Below, piece by piece: positions 45,431-57,138 of a DNA stretch of 64,000 nt; the stretch's first letter is position 1; each line of letters opens with the position of its first letter. Origin of the DNA: Tenacibaculum soleae. Its GTDB lineage: Bacteria > Bacteroidota > Bacteroidia > Flavobacteriales > Flavobacteriaceae. Below the pieces are notes generated by a model, which saw only the letters and a program-made list of their open reading frames with translations, was not told where the DNA came from and searched no databases. The translations under genes and the position numbers were made by a program. Where the stretch lies: assembly GCF_001693415.1 (NCBI RefSeq), contig NZ_MAKX01000002.1:412553-476552 (forward strand), given 5' to 3'.

Positions 45431-46430
45431 AATTTTTAAACCAATTAATGAATTCTTTAATTCCCTTACTTAGTAAGGTATTGGGTTTATAGTTATAATC
45501 TTTCATTAGATCATTAACGTTTGCCCATGTTTTTTCAACGTCTCCTGGCTGAATTGGTAGCAGCTCTTTCTGAGCTTCTTTACCTATATTTTTTTCTATT
45601 TCTGATATAAAATCTAATAATTTCACCGAATTATTATTTCCTATATTGTATACTTTATATAGCGTCCTGTCCTTTATATCAGATACTAAAACGCGTTCTA
45701 TTCCTGCTACAATATCATCTATATAGGTAAAATCACGCTGCATTTTACCATAATTAAAAACTTTTATAGGGCGATCGTTTGATATGGCATCAGCAAATAA
45801 CATAGGAGCCATATCGGGTCTTCCCCAAGGTCCATACACCGTAAAAAAACGCAATCCTGTTGTAGGTATTTTATATAAATGGCTATAGGTATATGCCATT
45901 AATTCGTTGCTTTTTTTGGTCGCTGCATATAAACTCACAGGTGTATCTACCTTATCTTCTTCTGAAAAAGGTATTTTTGCATTTGCCCCATATACACTAG
46001 AACTACTCGCATATACTAGGTGTTTTATGTTGTTATAGCGAGCGCATTCTAAAATATTTAAAAAACCTACGATGTTACTTTGTATATAGGCATCCGGATT
46101 TTCAATACTATAACGAACCCCTGCTTGTGCTGCTAAATTACAGACTACGTCGAACTTTTCTTGTTCAAATAATGCAACTAAAGCTTCTTTGTCCTCTAAA
46201 TTTATTCTCCTAAATTTAAAGTCACTATACGTGCTACTTATATTTTCTTTATGAAAAGCAGCAGCTGTTTCTTTTTGTACGCCCAATTCTTTTAAACGAT
46301 CGTACTTTAAATCAACATTATAATAGTCATTAATATTATCGATTCCTATAACAGTATAACCTTTATCTAATAGTTTTTTTGACAAATGAAAACCAATAAA
46401 ACCCGCAGCTCCTGTAACAAGTATTTTCAT
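45414..46430 (-). CDS. UDP-glucuronate 4-epimerase (CapI/LspL-like)
   Basis: The 338-residue short-chain epimerase has the NAD motif TGAAGFIGFHLSKKLL, the class-specific DNINDYYNVDLKYDRL, NLAAQAGVRYSIENPDAYI, SSSVYGANAKIPFSE, and YAATKK with catalytic Tyr and Lys. The FTVYGPWGRPDMAPMLFA and RDFTYIDDIVAGIERVL stretches are shared by UDP-glucuronate 4-epimerases. It would turn UDP-glucuronate, made by the neighbouring Ugd, into UDP-galacturonate. The gap to ugd is 5 bases. Confidence 0.88.
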   Translation of the reverse strand: MKILVTGAAGFIGFHLSKKLLDKGYTVIGIDNINDYYNVDLKYDRLKELGVQKETAAAFHKENISSTYSDFKFRRINLEDKEALVALFEQEKFDVVCNLAAQAGVRYSIENPDAYIQSNIVGFLNILECARYNNIKHLVYASSSSVYGANAKIPFSEEDKVDTPVSLYAATKKSNELMAYTYSHLYKIPTTGLRFFTVYGPWGRPDMAPMLFADAISNDRPIKVFNYGKMQRDFTYIDDIVAGIERVLVSDIKDRTLYKVYNIGNNNSVKLLDFISEIEKNIGKEAQKELLPIQPGDVEKTWANVNDLMKDYNYKPNTLLSKGIKEFINWFKNYAVDK

Positions 46431-46435
46431 GTATG

Positions 46436-47764
46436 CTAGTTTTGTTTTCCTATTTGATAATATTCAAAACCTTTATCTTGTAAATTGAAAACATTATACT
46501 GATTTCTACCATCAAAAATAATAGGAGTATTAAGTTGTTGTTTTATTTCTGAAAAATCAGGAGAGCGGAACTCTTTCCATTCTGTTAACATAATTAAAGC
46601 ATCTGCTTCTTTTAAAACCTCATATTTTGATTCGAAGTATGAAATACCATCAACCCCTTTTAAATAAAAGTGTTGTGCTTCCTCCATCGCTTTTGGGTCG
46701 TACGCTTTTATTGTTGCTCCACGTTTTACCAATTCTTTTACTACATAAATAGCGGGTGCTTCTCGCATATCATCGGTACCTGGTTTAAAAGCCAGTCCCC
46801 AAAGAGCAAAAACCTTTCCTGATAAATCTTCACCAAATCTTTTTACGATTTTCTCTGCAATCACAAACTTCTGTCGATTATTAACCTCTTCAACAGACTT
46901 TATTAACTCAGCATTGTACCCGTGTTCTTGGGCAATTTTATTTAAGGCCTTTACATCTTTAGGAAAACAAGAACCTCCGTACCCTGCTCCTGGATAAATA
47001 AAACTGTATCCTATTCTACTATCTGAACCGATACCAATACGGACTTGGTTCGCATCTGCGCCTACTTTTTCACAGATATTAGCAATCTCGTTCATAAAAG
47101 AAATTTTAGTCGCTAACATGGCATTGGCTGCGTACTTTGTCATTTCTGCTGAGCGAATATCCATGCTAATAAGACGGTCGTGTGACCTTAAAAATGGGCT
47201 ATACAGTTCTTTCATGGTATCAAAAGCATATTCCGATGCTGCGCCAATAACAACTCTATCGGGCTTCATAAAATCATCGATGGCGGCTCCTTCCTTTAAA
47301 AATTCAGGATTTGAAACTATATCAAAAGCTATCTCTTCTCCTCTGCTAGCTAATTCTTGTTGAATGGCAACTTTTACTTTATCTGCTGTACCAACTGGCA
47401 CGGTAGATTTATCAACCACCACAAGTCTTTTAGTCATTTTACGGCCTATTTCTTTGGCTACAGACAATACATATTGTAAATCTGCAGAGCCATCATCGCC
47501 CATAGGAGTTCCTACAGCTATAAAAACAACCTCAGCATCTCTTATCGCTTCTTCTAACTTGGTGGTGAAAAACAGGTTTTTATTTGCGATATTTTTCAAC
47601 ACCATATTTTCTAAACCTGGCTCATAAATAGGAATAATCCCTTCATGTAGCTTATCTATTTTATGTGAATCAATATCTACACAAGTAACCCTGTTTCCCA
47701 TCTCAGAAAAACAAGCCCCTGAAACCAAACCTACATATCCTGATCCGACAACTGCTATATTCAT
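46436..47764 (-). CDS. ugd: UDP-glucose 6-dehydrogenase
   Basis: Ugd oxidises UDP-glucose to UDP-glucuronate. The 442-residue enzyme has the N-terminal dinucleotide fold VVGSGYVGLVSG, DKSTVPVGTADKV, SNPEFLKEGAAIDDFMKPDR, and the catalytic Cys in AGYGGSCFPKDVKAL. FALWGLAFKPGTDDMREAPA is in the C-terminal domain. The product feeds the adjacent 4-epimerase and so points to a uronic-acid-containing polysaccharide. It is a paralogue of the WbpA-like dehydrogenase at 49163-50446, so both UDP-hexose and UDP-N-acetylhexosamine are probably oxidised. Confidence 0.95.
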   Translation of the reverse strand: MNIAVVGSGYVGLVSGACFSEMGNRVTCVDIDSHKIDKLHEGIIPIYEPGLENMVLKNIANKNLFFTTKLEEAIRDAEVVFIAVGTPMGDDGSADLQYVLSVAKEIGRKMTKRLVVVDKSTVPVGTADKVKVAIQQELASRGEEIAFDIVSNPEFLKEGAAIDDFMKPDRVVIGAASEYAFDTMKELYSPFLRSHDRLISMDIRSAEMTKYAANAMLATKISFMNEIANICEKVGADANQVRIGIGSDSRIGYSFIYPGAGYGGSCFPKDVKALNKIAQEHGYNAELIKSVEEVNNRQKFVIAEKIVKRFGEDLSGKVFALWGLAFKPGTDDMREAPAIYVVKELVKRGATIKAYDPKAMEEAQHFYLKGVDGISYFESKYEVLKEADALIMLTEWKEFRSPDFSEIKQQLNTPIIFDGRNQYNVFNLQDKGFEYYQIGKQN

Positions 47765-47772
47765 TCTTCTTA

Positions 47773-48198
47773 TTATTTAAGCTTATTATTTTCTTTTTCA
47801 GCTACCTCCTTACGCAATTCGCTGCTAGAAAAACGATGTTCTCGTTTGTTATAAAATAAGGTGATGCCTTTTTCTTCACAGTAGGTACGCCCTGTAAAAT
47901 TTTTATCAGCATATTCATCTCCTAAAATGCGTATGTCTATTTTAAAAGATTGCAATACATCCTCTAAGTCTTGCTCTGTAGTATACGGCACTATCTCATC
48001 AACATATTTACATCCTTTTAGCTGAATGTATCTCTCTACAACAGATTGTATGGGTTTGTTTTTTTCGGGTCTATCAACCGTAGGATCTGTTTGTAGACCA
48101 CAAATAAGATAATCGCACTGTTCTTTTGCGTCTTCAAGCATTTTTACATGACCTGCATGTAGTAAATCGAAAGCACTAAAAGTAATTCCTATTTTCAT
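47773..48198 (-). CDS. Glycerol-3-phosphate cytidylyltransferase-like nucleotidyltransferase
   Basis: The 141-residue protein has the cytidylyltransferase fold: MKIGITFSAFDLLHAGHVKM with the HxGH motif HAGH, then CDYLICGLQTDPTVDRP, QSVVERYIQLKGCKYVDEIV and the signature RTYCEEKGI, plus SSSELRK near the end. This matches TagD/RfaE-type adenylyl- or cytidylyltransferases. The substrate is uncertain; glycerol phosphate, ribitol phosphate or another phospho-sugar are options. ATG 48198 is chosen because it begins the family motif, against a TTG 18 bases upstream. No CDP-glycerol transferase (TagF-like) is seen. Confidence 0.8.
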   Translation of the reverse strand: MKIGITFSAFDLLHAGHVKMLEDAKEQCDYLICGLQTDPTVDRPEKNKPIQSVVERYIQLKGCKYVDEIVPYTTEQDLEDVLQSFKIDIRILGDEYADKNFTGRTYCEEKGITLFYNKREHRFSSSELRKEVAEKENNKLK

Positions 48199-48224
48199 AT
48201 TTTTTCTTTTCAGCAAATATAGTT

Positions 48225-50446
<2,222 letters not shown>

Positions 50447-50516
50447 CTTTTTCTTACTACTAAAATAGCTTACGAAATTACAAAAAACATAGTTAACAAA
50501 ATATTATAAACAAAAA

Positions 50517-50547
50517 AAAGCCTCACCATTATCTGACGAGACTTTTT
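50517..50547 (-). terminator. Probable terminator after the tRNA-Val triplet
   Basis: On the minus strand AGTCTC pairs with GAGGCT (one G-T pair), with the inner bases less perfectly paired, and a T-rich run follows. It stands between the tRNAs and the wbpA-like start. Confidence 0.6.
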
Positions 50548-50550
50548 CTG

Positions 50551-50625
50551 TGGGCAATGAGGGATTCGAACCCCCGACCCCCTCGGTGTAAACGAGGTGC
50601 TCTGAACCAACTGAGCTAATTGCCC
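50551..50625 (-). tRNA. tRNA-Val (anticodon UAC), copy 3 in transcription order
   Basis: The 75 bases on the minus strand fold as a tRNA. The acceptor stem is GGGCAAT/ATTGCCC with discriminator A. The anticodon stem CCTCG/CGAGG encloses TTTACAC with anticodon TAC, and the T arm contains GGTTCGAATCC. It is identical to the two neighbours. Confidence 0.95.
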
Positions 50626-50661
50626 GATGTTTTTTTAATTCCTTTTCGGCTTAGAATATTG

Positions 50662-50736
50662 TGGGCAATGAGGGATTCGAACCCCCGACCCCCTCGGTGT
50701 AAACGAGGTGCTCTGAACCAACTGAGCTAATTGCCC
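50662..50736 (-). tRNA. tRNA-Val (anticodon UAC), copy 2
   Basis: Same 75-base sequence and structure as the copies on both sides, offset by 111 bases. Confidence 0.95.
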
Positions 50737-50772
50737 GATGTTTTTTTAATTCCTTTTCGGCTTGGAATATTG

Positions 50773-50847
50773 TGGGCAATGAGGGATTCGAACCCCCGAC
50801 CCCCTCGGTGTAAACGAGGTGCTCTGAACCAACTGAGCTAATTGCCC
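50773..50847 (-). tRNA. tRNA-Val (anticodon UAC), copy 1
   Basis: Same 75-base sequence as the other two copies. It is first in transcription order and directly follows the promoter at 50861-50868. Confidence 0.95.
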
Positions 50848-50860
50848 TCAATTGCGGGTG

Positions 50861-50892
50861 CAAATATAGTATTGTTTTAGAAAAAAACAACA
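50861..50892 (-). promoter_or_regulatory. Promoter of the tRNA-Val cluster
   Basis: CAAATATA on the plus strand (50861-50868) reads TATATTTG on the minus strand, 13 bases before the first tRNA. About 18-20 bases further upstream the minus strand reads TGTTGTT, which gives the TTG box. Confidence 0.65.
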
Positions 50893-50908
50893 TTATTTTA
50901 TTATAAAT

Positions 50909-52117
50909 TTATAAAATTTCTGCAACAACAAATGTACTACCACCTATATATACTACATCATCTCTACTTGCTTTTAATTTCACTTCTTCAAAAGCCTGAT
51001 TTACAGAACCAAAACACTCACCGTTTAAATTAAACATTGCTGCTTGATTTTTTAATATTTTTTCTGATAATCCTCGTGGAATATCTGGCTTGCAAAAATA
51101 ATAAATCGCTTTTACTGGAAACATAGGTAAAATATCCTCCAAGTTCTTATCAGAAACCACTCCTAAAACAATATGTAACTTTTTATACTTTTCATTTTTA
51201 AGTTGTTTTAAAGTATAATGTAATCCTTCTTTATTATGCGCTGTATCACAAATTATTTTAGGTTCATCTTGTAAAACTTGCCAACGTCCTTTTAAATTTG
51301 TGTTTTTAACTACATTTAATAAACCGTTTTTTATATGTTCTTCTGATACATTAAACCCTTGTAATTGTTGAATAGCTTTTACTGCTGTCTTAACATTTTT
51401 AGACTGATAATCTCCCAACAAATCTGTTTTACCCGTAAAATCTTCGTCTGAGGCAAATACAATTTTAGTTTTACAAGCGGTCGCTTTATCTTTAAAAACA
51501 GGTGTTGTTTCTTGTTGTTTTTCTCCAATAACGACTGGTACTTTATTTTTGATAATTCCTGCTTTTTCAAAAGCTATCTCGGGCAATGTTTCTCCTAAAA
51601 ACTGTGTATGATCTAATCCGATGTTTGTTATTACCGAAACTTCTGGAGTGATAATGTTGGTAGAGTCTAATCTTCCTCCTAAACCTACTTCAATAACTGC
51701 TATATCTACTTTTTGTTTTGCAAAATAATCAAACGCCATTCCTACTGTCATTTCAAAAAATGATACTTTTTGGGCTTCTAAAAACTGCTTATTTTCAAAA
51801 ATAAATTCGACAACACTTTCCTGCGTTACTTCTACTCCATTTATTCGAATACGCTCGGTAAAATTTTTAAGATGTGGTGATGTATATAAGCCAACTTTAT
51901 AACCTGCCTCTTGTAAAATAGCTGCAATCATATGGCTAGTAGAACCTTTTCCGTTAGTTCCGCCTACATGAATGGTTTTAAACTGCAATTCTGGGTTGCC
52001 TAAAGTATTAGTTAAGGCATTTATATTAGATAAATCTTTTTTAAATGCTGTTTTACCTTGACTTTGATACATTGGCAATTGCGCAAACATCCAATCTAAG
52101 GTTTCTTGATATGTCAT
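50909..52117 (-). CDS. folC: Folylpolyglutamate synthase / dihydrofolate synthase
   Basis: FolC adds glutamate to dihydropteroate and to folates. The 402 residues show the Mur-ligase-like ATP motif HVGGTNGKGSTSHMIA, LYTSPHLKNFTERIRING, VGLGGRLDSTNIITPEVSVI, NIGLDHTQFLG, EKAGIIK and ICDTAHNKEGLHYTLKQL. It follows exbB-exbD-tonB on the minus strand with a 56-base gap that holds a small palindrome (52136-52157). Together with folP (3602-4429) it covers two folate steps in the window. Confidence 0.94.
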   Translation of the reverse strand: MTYQETLDWMFAQLPMYQSQGKTAFKKDLSNINALTNTLGNPELQFKTIHVGGTNGKGSTSHMIAAILQEAGYKVGLYTSPHLKNFTERIRINGVEVTQESVVEFIFENKQFLEAQKVSFFEMTVGMAFDYFAKQKVDIAVIEVGLGGRLDSTNIITPEVSVITNIGLDHTQFLGETLPEIAFEKAGIIKNKVPVVIGEKQQETTPVFKDKATACKTKIVFASDEDFTGKTDLLGDYQSKNVKTAVKAIQQLQGFNVSEEHIKNGLLNVVKNTNLKGRWQVLQDEPKIICDTAHNKEGLHYTLKQLKNEKYKKLHIVLGVVSDKNLEDILPMFPVKAIYYFCKPDIPRGLSEKILKNQAAMFNLNGECFGSVNQAFEEVKLKASRDDVVYIGGSTFVVAEIL

Positions 52118-52135
52118 AACTTATGGTTTATAAAT

Positions 52136-52157
52136 TCTCGAATTTTATCGAGATGAC
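52136..52157. repeat. Small palindromic element upstream of folC
   Basis: TCTCGA (52136-52141) and TCGAGA (52148-52153) flank TTTTAT-like spacer bases, and ATGAC follows (52153-52157), the same tail as the outer arm of the 30.6 kb element. Confidence 0.4.
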
Positions 52158-52173
52158 ATTTTAAAATGTTTAA

Positions 52174-52998
52174 TTATTTTGAGAGTAAAAACTTGTAGAT
52201 AATAGTTCCTCTTTGTTTTTTTGGAGCATTAGTCGTTGAATTCCACTTTGTTTTCATCGCGGCTTCTTTTGCTGCTTTTTCTAAACATGGCGCAGAACTA
52301 GTACTTCCTTTTATACCTCCTGTTTGTGCTTTGGTTACTTCTCCTTTTTGATTAACCTCAATACTCACCACTACAATTCCCTCTTCTTGACAATCTGGTT
52401 TTTTTATTGGTTTAGACAATGCTTTTCTTCCTGCTAAATTATAATTTCCGTCAGAACCGCTTCCTGAATTTCCGTAATATTTATTAGAATCAGGATCACC
52501 TTTTTTAGTTCCTTTTGTCCCTTGTTTTTTATCATCCCCCTCTCCTTGAGTTGTTCCCTTATCTGAGGTTCCATTTAACAAACTATTAAATGCATCGGCT
52601 ACTTGTTTAGATGGTTTAGGATTTTCTTGAACTTTTTCTTTTTTTACAACCTCTTTTACCACTTTTTTTGCTTCTGATGATTTTTTTACCACTGAAATAT
52701 CTTTATTAGAATTATCAGTAATTATATCCTCTTTAATTTCTTCTTTATCTGCTTCAACAACTTCTTCTTTGGTAACTTCTTCTTTTACTTCTTCCGCTAT
52801 GCTAGTATCAAATTTAGTTTCTTCAACAGGTTCTCCACTACCTATATCTGAATTTCCAAAATTAACTACGATTCCATATTCAATTGGCGGATCTAAATAT
52901 TGCATTCCGAAATTAAATACCCCAAACAATAAAAGTAACAGGATAATAGCTGTAATAACAGCTGATTTTCGTTTATGTGTGGTTTCTAAAACTTGCAT
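52174..52998 (-). CDS. TonB-like energy transducer
   Basis: TonB transmits proton-motive energy from ExbB/ExbD to outer-membrane transporters. The 274-residue protein has a short cytoplasmic N-terminus (VLETTHKRKSAVIT) and one membrane span (about 14-36). A Glu/Lys/Val-rich extended periplasmic linker (about 60-135) and a Gly-rich stretch (about 145-185) follow. The C-terminal TonB domain is ~210-274, CQEEGIVVVSIEVNQKGEVT to TIIYKFLLSK, with two cysteines that may form a disulfide. It is 2 bases after exbD. Confidence 0.88.
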   Translation of the reverse strand: MQVLETTHKRKSAVITAIILLLLLFGVFNFGMQYLDPPIEYGIVVNFGNSDIGSGEPVEETKFDTSIAEEVKEEVTKEEVVEADKEEIKEDIITDNSNKDISVVKKSSEAKKVVKEVVKKEKVQENPKPSKQVADAFNSLLNGTSDKGTTQGEGDDKKQGTKGTKKGDPDSNKYYGNSGSGSDGNYNLAGRKALSKPIKKPDCQEEGIVVVSIEVNQKGEVTKAQTGGIKGSTSSAPCLEKAAKEAAMKTKWNSTTNAPKKQRGTIIYKFLLSK

Positions 52999-53000
52999 TT

Positions 53001-53393
53001 TTATTTACCCTTTACGGCTAAAATCATTTTTAATTTATTTTTATTGGCAATATCAATAATCTTCATTACGTTTTTATAAGGTGCATTTTGATCCCCTCTA
53101 ATAACTATTGTTTTCTTTTTATCTACCCCTACTTTTGCAAGTATTTCCGCTTCTAGATTGTTTGTATTCACTTTTGTTTTATCAATATAAAAAGAAGCAT
53201 CCTCTGTCACAGTAACTGCAATCGCCTTACTATTTTCTGTTTTACCTCCTGCTTTTGGCAATAAAACATCAATGGCACTTACGGTAACTAATGTTGATGT
53301 TAACATAAAAAAGATCAACAATAAAAAAACAATATCGGTCATTGACGACATGTTAAAGCTTGGATCAACTTTATTCCTTCCTTTTAAATTCAT
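53001..53393 (-). CDS. exbD: ExbD/TolR-type biopolymer transport protein
   Basis: ExbD completes the proton channel of the TonB motor. The 130-residue bitopic protein starts NLKGRNKVDPSFNMSSMTDIV and has one span (about 20-42, FLLLIFFMLTSTLVTVS). Its membrane-facing Asp is in SMTDIVFLL (about residue 19), the family's essential residue. A small periplasmic domain follows (VIRGDQNAPYKNVMKIIDIA). Only one exbD is adjacent to exbB here; many Bacteroidota have two. The gap to exbB is 36 bases. Confidence 0.92.
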   Translation of the reverse strand: MNLKGRNKVDPSFNMSSMTDIVFLLLIFFMLTSTLVTVSAIDVLLPKAGGKTENSKAIAVTVTEDASFYIDKTKVNTNNLEAEILAKVGVDKKKTIVIRGDQNAPYKNVMKIIDIANKNKLKMILAVKGK

Positions 53394-53429
53394 AATATTT
53401 CCTCAAAAAAATTAAAAGCTACTAAACGT

Positions 53430-54110
53430 TTATACTGGCTCATTTAATAAATCTAAAAACTCAACCGATTTCGCTTCCATTTGATACACCACTTTATCGG
53501 TACGCACTACTAGATGATTATAAGCTATATAAGCAACAATACCTACTATTAAACCTGCAACTGTAGTGGTCATTGCAGTATACAATCCGTCAGATAATAG
53601 TTTTATATCTATTTGCCCTCCTGAATTTGCAATTTCATGAATAGCAACAATCATACCGATTACCGTACCTAAAAAACCAATCATAGGAGCAGCTCCTGCT
53701 ATTGTTGCAACGACAGATACATTTCTTTCTAATTGATACACCTCTAATTTCCCTGCATTCTCAATAGCTTTGTTAATATCATCTAAAGGTTTTCCTATTC
53801 TAGAAATCCCTTTACCAATTAATCTTGCCGTAGGTGTATTTGTATTTTCGCATAATGCTTTTGCGCTTTCTATTTTTCCACCAATAACATGATCTCTAAT
53901 TTGATTCATGAAGTTCTTATCTACTTTTGATGCTTCTTTAATTGCAAAAAAACGTTCAAAATAAATATACAAGGCTACAGCTAACAAAACAAATAATAAC
54001 CCGATAATCATTTGTCCTCCTAAACCTCCATCTTTAATTAATTGAATGATAGATAATGTTTTTTCTTCGGATATTGTTTCTTCTAAATTTTCTTGAATAA
54101 ATAATAACAT
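53430..54110 (-). CDS. exbB: ExbB/TolQ/MotA-type proton channel protein
   Basis: ExbB forms the ring of the TonB energy motor. The 226 residues include three hydrophobic spans (about 34-53, 128-153 and 172-195). The family motif is ERNVSVVATIAGAAPMIGFLGTVIGMI split over the second span, then GLYTAMTTTVAGLIVGIVAYIAYN in the third. It starts the exbB-exbD-tonB-folC run. No clear -7 element is seen upstream; a terminator separates it from nhaD. Confidence 0.93.
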   Translation of the reverse strand: MLLFIQENLEETISEEKTLSIIQLIKDGGLGGQMIIGLLFVLLAVALYIYFERFFAIKEASKVDKNFMNQIRDHVIGGKIESAKALCENTNTPTARLIGKGISRIGKPLDDINKAIENAGKLEVYQLERNVSVVATIAGAAPMIGFLGTVIGMIVAIHEIANSGGQIDIKLLSDGLYTAMTTTVAGLIVGIVAYIAYNHLVVRTDKVVYQMEAKSVEFLDLLNEPV

Positions 54111-54164
54111 TAAATTACTTTTAAGTTTTAACTATTAACGGACTATTCTTTTATTAATTGTTTA

Positions 54165-54199
54165 AAAAAATCCTGAATCATTCAATCCAGGATTTTTTT
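54165..54199 (-). terminator. Intrinsic terminator between nhaD and exbB
   Basis: AATCCTGaA and its imperfect partner CCAGGATT around the loop ATTCAAT, with T-run on the minus-strand 3' side AAAAAA/TTTTTT flanks. It follows nhaD on the minus strand. Confidence 0.65.
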
Positions 54200-54220
54200 A
54201 AAACTACTTTATATTATAGT

Positions 54221-55693
54221 TTAAGATAATAATAGTTTTACCATTACATATCCTAAGCCTCCTAATACGATTGTATAAGGTAATGCCATTTTAACCATTT
54301 TTCCGTAAGAAAGATTAATTAATGGTGCTAGTGACGATGTTAATAAAAATAAAAATGCTGCTTGCCCGTTTGGTGTAGCTACACTTGGTAAGTTAGTACC
54401 TGTGTTAATTGCTATTGCTAATTTTTCAAAATGCGCTCTATCAATTATCCCACTTTTAAAGGCACTTTCAACTTCTCCAATATATACTGTTGCTACAAAA
54501 ACATTATCGCTTATTGCTGATAAAAATCCATTTGCAACATAAAAAAGTCCTGGTTGCGAAGCTGGATCTTGTGCTAAAGCCCACTGTATAATAGGGCTAA
54601 ATAAGTGTTGATCATGAATCATTGCTACTATTACAAAAAACACAACTAACAAACCTGTAAACGGTAATGCTTCTTCAAATGCATGGCCTAATTGATGCTC
54701 GTCTATTATTCCCATAAAAGCAGTTTGCACAATAATCAAAGCTAACCCAATAAACCCTACTGGTGCTATATGCAATGCCAAACCTGCGATTAATAATATT
54801 GCTGATACACCTTGAATTATTAAACCATATTTTTCTTTATCTGTTCGTTTTTCGTCCTCTTCAATTGTATAGTTTTCAATAATTTTAGCAGCCACCTTTG
54901 GTAACTTAGCTCCAAAACCAAACCAACCTGTTGTTTCTAACACAACTGTAGTTAACAAACCTGCAAACAAAACAGGAATAGTTATTGGAGCCATTTTTAG
55001 AAAAAATTGAATAAAATCCCATCCTACTCTTTCTCCTATCAAAAGGTTTTGTGGCTCTCCAACTAAAGTACATACACCACCTAAGGCTGTACCTACAACA
55101 CCGTGCATTATTAAACTTCTTAAAAAGCTTCTAAATTCTTCTAGTGTTTCTCCACTTAATTCTTTTCTATCTAAAACTCCATCCCCATCATAATCTGCAG
55201 AGCTTGAATGAATTTTATGATAAACTCCATAAAAACCTACCGCTACACTAATTAAAACAGCTGTTACAGTAAGAGCATCTAAAAAAGCCGATAAAACAGC
55301 TGATAAAAAAACAAATAATAGTGATAAAATTACTTTTGATTTTATTTTAGTAAATACTTTACTAAAAATATACATCAGCAAAGGTTTCATAAAATAAATA
55401 CCCGCTACCATAAATACTAAAAGCAATACAACTTCTAAGTTCTGATCTACTTCATGGTATGCATTTTTAGGTGTCGTTAACCCTAAAGCTATTGCTTCAA
55501 TTGCTAACAATCCTCCAGATTGAAGAGGATAGCACTTTAATGCCATTGCTAGTGTAAAAATAAACTCTGCTATAAAAATCCATGCTGTTATTGTTTTCCC
55601 CAAAACAAACAAGGAAATTATATTAAAAATCAAAAAACAAATCATGGTCATTTTAAACCACTTAGGACTATTACCTAAAAAATATTTAAACAT
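54221..55693 (-). CDS. nhaD: Na+/H+ antiporter NhaD
   Basis: NhaD expels sodium or lithium in exchange for protons at neutral to alkaline pH. The 490-residue protein has about a dozen hydrophobic spans. The NhaD/ArsB-family motifs are [47 protein letters not shown] and [15 protein letters not shown] followed by [21 protein letters not shown] cytoplasmic loop of about 20 residues carries [18 protein letters not shown], an EF-hand-like Asp-rich stretch. It follows gdhA by 19 bases, so they may be co-transcribed. The gene fits a marine or saline habitat. Confidence 0.93.
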   Translation of the reverse strand: MFKYFLGNSPKWFKMTMICFLIFNIISLFVLGKTITAWIFIAEFIFTLAMALKCYPLQSGGLLAIEAIALGLTTPKNAYHEVDQNLEVVLLLVFMVAGIYFMKPLLMYIFSKVFTKIKSKVILSLLFVFLSAVLSAFLDALTVTAVLISVAVGFYGVYHKIHSSSADYDGDGVLDRKELSGETLEEFRSFLRSLIMHGVVGTALGGVCTLVGEPQNLLIGERVGWDFIQFFLKMAPITIPVLFAGLLTTVVLETTGWFGFGAKLPKVAAKIIENYTIEEDEKRTDKEKYGLIIQGVSAILLIAGLALHIAPVGFIGLALIIVQTAFMGIIDEHQLGHAFEEALPFTGLLVVFFVIVAMIHDQHLFSPIIQWALAQDPASQPGLFYVANGFLSAISDNVFVATVYIGEVESAFKSGIIDRAHFEKLAIAINTGTNLPSVATPNGQAAFLFLLTSSLAPLINLSYGKMVKMALPYTIVLGGLGYVMVKLLLS

Positions 55694-55712
55694 CGTATTT
55701 AATTTATAAGTT

Positions 55713-56945
55713 TTATATCAATTCTTTTAATGCGATTTCAAAGGCAGTTGAACAAATTTTTGTTTTCGACGCACTTTTTGTAAATGTTCTTTGTAATGCT
55801 TTTTTAATAATATTTGAGGTATCATCAAAAATAGCTTTATCTTCCATTGGTAAGGCTACCTTGGCTTCCATTAAGTAAGCAAAAACTCTTGCAATACCAC
55901 AATTAGAAATAAAGTCTGGCAATAAACTTAAATGCTTATCCGTATATTCCATAATTGGACCAAAGAAAATTTCTTTATCTGCAAAAGGAACGTTTGCTCC
56001 TGGAGAAATCACTTCTAAACCAGTATCAATCATTTGTTGTACTTGTTCTTGAGAAACCAATCTTGAAGCTGCTGCTGGCACAAAAATCTCCGCTGGTAAA
56101 CTCCAAATTTTAGCGTTAATTTCATCAAAAGGGATCATTTTATCGGCAACTAATTTATTACCATCTTTAGCTAAAAACAAAGCTTTCATTTCTTCCATAG
56201 AAAATCCGTTTTCATTTATAACTCCTCCTTCTCTATCTATAATACCAACAACTTTTGCTCCTAATTGCGTTAAATAATAAGCTGCTGCTGAACCTACGTT
56301 ACCAAATCCTTGAACAATGGCTCTTTTACCCTCAACATTACCTCCGTAAATACTATAATAATGTTTTACAGCTTCGGCAACTCCGTAACCTGTTAACATA
56401 TCTGCAACGGTATATTTTTTAGATAAATCTGGCGAAAATTGCTCGTCTTCAATCACTTTAATTACTCCTTGACGTAATTGCCCAATTCTGTTAATCTTAT
56501 CAGCTTCGGTTGGTTTAAAGTGTCCGTTAAAAATACCTTCTTGCGGGTGCCAAACTCCACAGCTTTCTGTAATCGGAATTACATCTTTATCTGCATCTAC
56601 ATTTAAATCTCCTCCAGTACCATAATAATGTTTTAACAATGGTGTTACCGCTTTATACCAACGCTCTAAAACACCTCTTTTTCTTGGGTCATTAGGATCA
56701 AAATTAATTCCCGATTTTGCACCACCAATTGCGGGTCCAGAAACAGTAAACTTTACCTCCATTGTTTTTGCTAAAGATAAAACTTCATTTTTGTTTAATC
56801 CTTTACGCATTCTGGTTCCACCTCCAGCAGCACCACCTCTTAAAGAGTTTATTACAGTCCAACCTTCGGCTTCTGTTTCTTGATCTTTCCAATGAAAAAC
56901 AATTTCTGGTTCTTTGTTTTCGTATATTTTAAGTAATTCTTTCAT
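55713..56945 (-). CDS. Glutamate/leucine-type amino acid dehydrogenase
   Basis: The 410-residue enzyme oxidatively deaminates an amino acid with NAD(P). Substrate and lysine motifs are [19 protein letters not shown] and [14 protein letters not shown] (catalytic Lys), followed by [19 protein letters not shown] and [18 protein letters not shown] for the dinucleotide fold. The C-terminus is long, with [18 protein letters not shown]. Glutamate is the likely substrate, but leucine or valine cannot be excluded from motifs alone. Many bacterial glutamate dehydrogenases are 410-450 residues. It shares a short gap with nhaD. Confidence 0.85.
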   Translation of the reverse strand: MKELLKIYENKEPEIVFHWKDQETEAEGWTVINSLRGGAAGGGTRMRKGLNKNEVLSLAKTMEVKFTVSGPAIGGAKSGINFDPNDPRKRGVLERWYKAVTPLLKHYYGTGGDLNVDADKDVIPITESCGVWHPQEGIFNGHFKPTEADKINRIGQLRQGVIKVIEDEQFSPDLSKKYTVADMLTGYGVAEAVKHYYSIYGGNVEGKRAIVQGFGNVGSAAAYYLTQLGAKVVGIIDREGGVINENGFSMEEMKALFLAKDGNKLVADKMIPFDEINAKIWSLPAEIFVPAAASRLVSQEQVQQMIDTGLEVISPGANVPFADKEIFFGPIMEYTDKHLSLLPDFISNCGIARVFAYLMEAKVALPMEDKAIFDDTSNIIKKALQRTFTKSASKTKICSTAFEIALKELI

Positions 56946-57138
56946 AATACTTTCTACTAAATTTTCAACTTTTGTTTATTATAATCTTTAAATCTTTTTA
57001 AATATGCTCTTCAAAGAAGTAGTTAAAGTTGTCTCATTTTTAAAAGTTTTTTAGTGGTTATATCCCTGATAAAAACAGGCAGTCACAAACTTACCATAAA
57101 AAAAATAATACGTCAAATTTTTTGATTTAAAATTACCG

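Larger units (their letters stand above)
50551..50847 (-). repeat. 111-bp tandem repeat carrying three tRNA-Val genes
   Basis: Starts of the three tRNAs are exactly 111 bases apart (50551, 50662, 50773). The two 36-base spacers differ at one position (CTTAGAA versus CTTGGAA). This is a recent or homogenised tandem amplification. Confidence 0.9.

Noticed and set aside
47118..47627. Two plus-strand ORFs opposite ugd
   Set aside because: They are antisense shadows of a well-conserved gene, with no family features of their own.
50551..50847. CRISPR-like regular repeats
   Set aside because: The repeat unit is a tRNA gene with near-identical spacers, whereas CRISPR spacers are all different.
50651..50893. 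Minus-strand ORF of 80 residues with two repeats reading SSVGSEHLVYTEGVGG
   Set aside because: It is a translation through the tRNA-Val genes and their spacers; the repeat is the tRNA sequence itself.
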